From Epiperipatus broadwayi (Eukaryota > Onychophora > Udeonychophora > Euonychophora > Peripatidae): a stretch of 64,000 nt of DNA. The notes under the pieces were generated by a model. The model was not told where the DNA came from. It saw nothing but the letters and a program-made list of their open reading frames with translations, and made no database searches. Positions 63,801-64,000 of the stretch are shown here, piece by piece; the stretch's first letter is position 1; the number at the start of each line of letters is the position of its first letter. The stretch covers positions 1,121,478 through 1,185,477 of the forward strand of contig JAQFVV010006238.1 of assembly GCA_028023455.1 (NCBI GenBank), given 5' to 3'. A program made the position numbers and the translations under genes.

Positions 63801-64000
63801 GTTATATTGTGCCAGATCTGGATTATATAAGTGATATGATATTCATATGGTTGCATTACTGGGATCGATAGATGACAATCACACAGTAAGTAATATGCAT
63901 TAGTATGTGAAGCAAATGTCTCCATATAGAAACCAGACTTCATTTTAATGAACTCTTAGTTAAGGCCAGCAAATAATTAAAATACACAAGAAAAATATTA
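60886..64000. other. AT-rich noncoding stretch to the window end
   Basis: No gene seen. It contains TTA-type short repeats near 61535-61552 and the SINE-like S1 copy at 62018-62105. Nothing else was recognised. Confidence 0.5.
62018..62105 (-). repeat. decayed SINE-like repeat, family S1
   Basis: The minus strand carries a tRNA-like GAGAGTGGCATGCTTTGGAG with a B-box-like AGGATCCACGGATC, followed by TTAAGTGAATTTCTTACAAA and CTCCTGAAAATT. This parallels the copies at 9831-9920 and 21938-22040. Confidence 0.38.

Overview
This is a strongly AT-rich (well under one-third G+C by eye) stretch of eukaryotic, almost certainly invertebrate animal, nuclear DNA. The evidence is the absence of closely packed ORFs or operons, long intergenic runs, many microsatellites, tRNA-derived SINE-like relics, and metazoan-type transposons (a Ty3/gypsy-type gag, an RTE-like LINE, a hAT transposase of the ZBED5/SCAND3 type, and a TA-flanked TIR element). 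I cannot place the phylum from sequence alone; an AT-rich arthropod is plausible but unproven. I found no convincing host-gene exon, tRNA or rRNA gene, or CRISPR array. Everything that can be read as protein is transposon-derived, and only one long ORF, a retrotransposon gag, looks intact.

Layout. 1-2150: AT-rich, with one possible SINE relic. 2155-6908: a complete, young LTR retrotransposon on the minus strand (two 1574-bp LTRs, about 99% identical) that encodes only Gag. 6909-10698: AT-rich, with a SINE relic and a short LINE tail. 10699-14168: a TIR element with TA target duplication, split by a 2165-bp solo LTR (11679-13843). 17666-19861: a second solo LTR of the same family with its own target duplication. 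19862-30400: AT-rich desert with decayed SINEs. 30421-31276: a tRNA-like SINE head with an A-tail, followed by a two-copy roughly 415-bp duplication. 32899-35121: a tentative third LTR-like block. 35122-42756: AT-rich desert. 42757-46435: a cluster of inverted-repeat elements (a MITE-like stem-loop, a 382-bp foldback and a nested inverted cluster) surrounding a decayed hAT transposase (43987-45196). 47027-47206: a perfect 59-bp-arm palindrome bracketed by 14-nt direct repeats. 50281-53575: a near full-length RTE-like LINE (endonuclease plus reverse transcriptase) killed by a frameshift and a stop codon. 54740-55230, 59160-59480 and 59876-60885: further LINE fossils. 55310-57200: two copies of an inverted-repeat family.

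How the pieces work together. The window records successive transposition layers rather than a pathway. The LINEs could have supplied the machinery for the SINE-like copies. The gag-only LTR element would need pol from an autonomous relative elsewhere. The hAT and TIR remnants could have mobilised the MITE-like stem-loops. The most noteworthy items are the recent gag-only LTR element and the perfect palindrome with flanking direct repeats.
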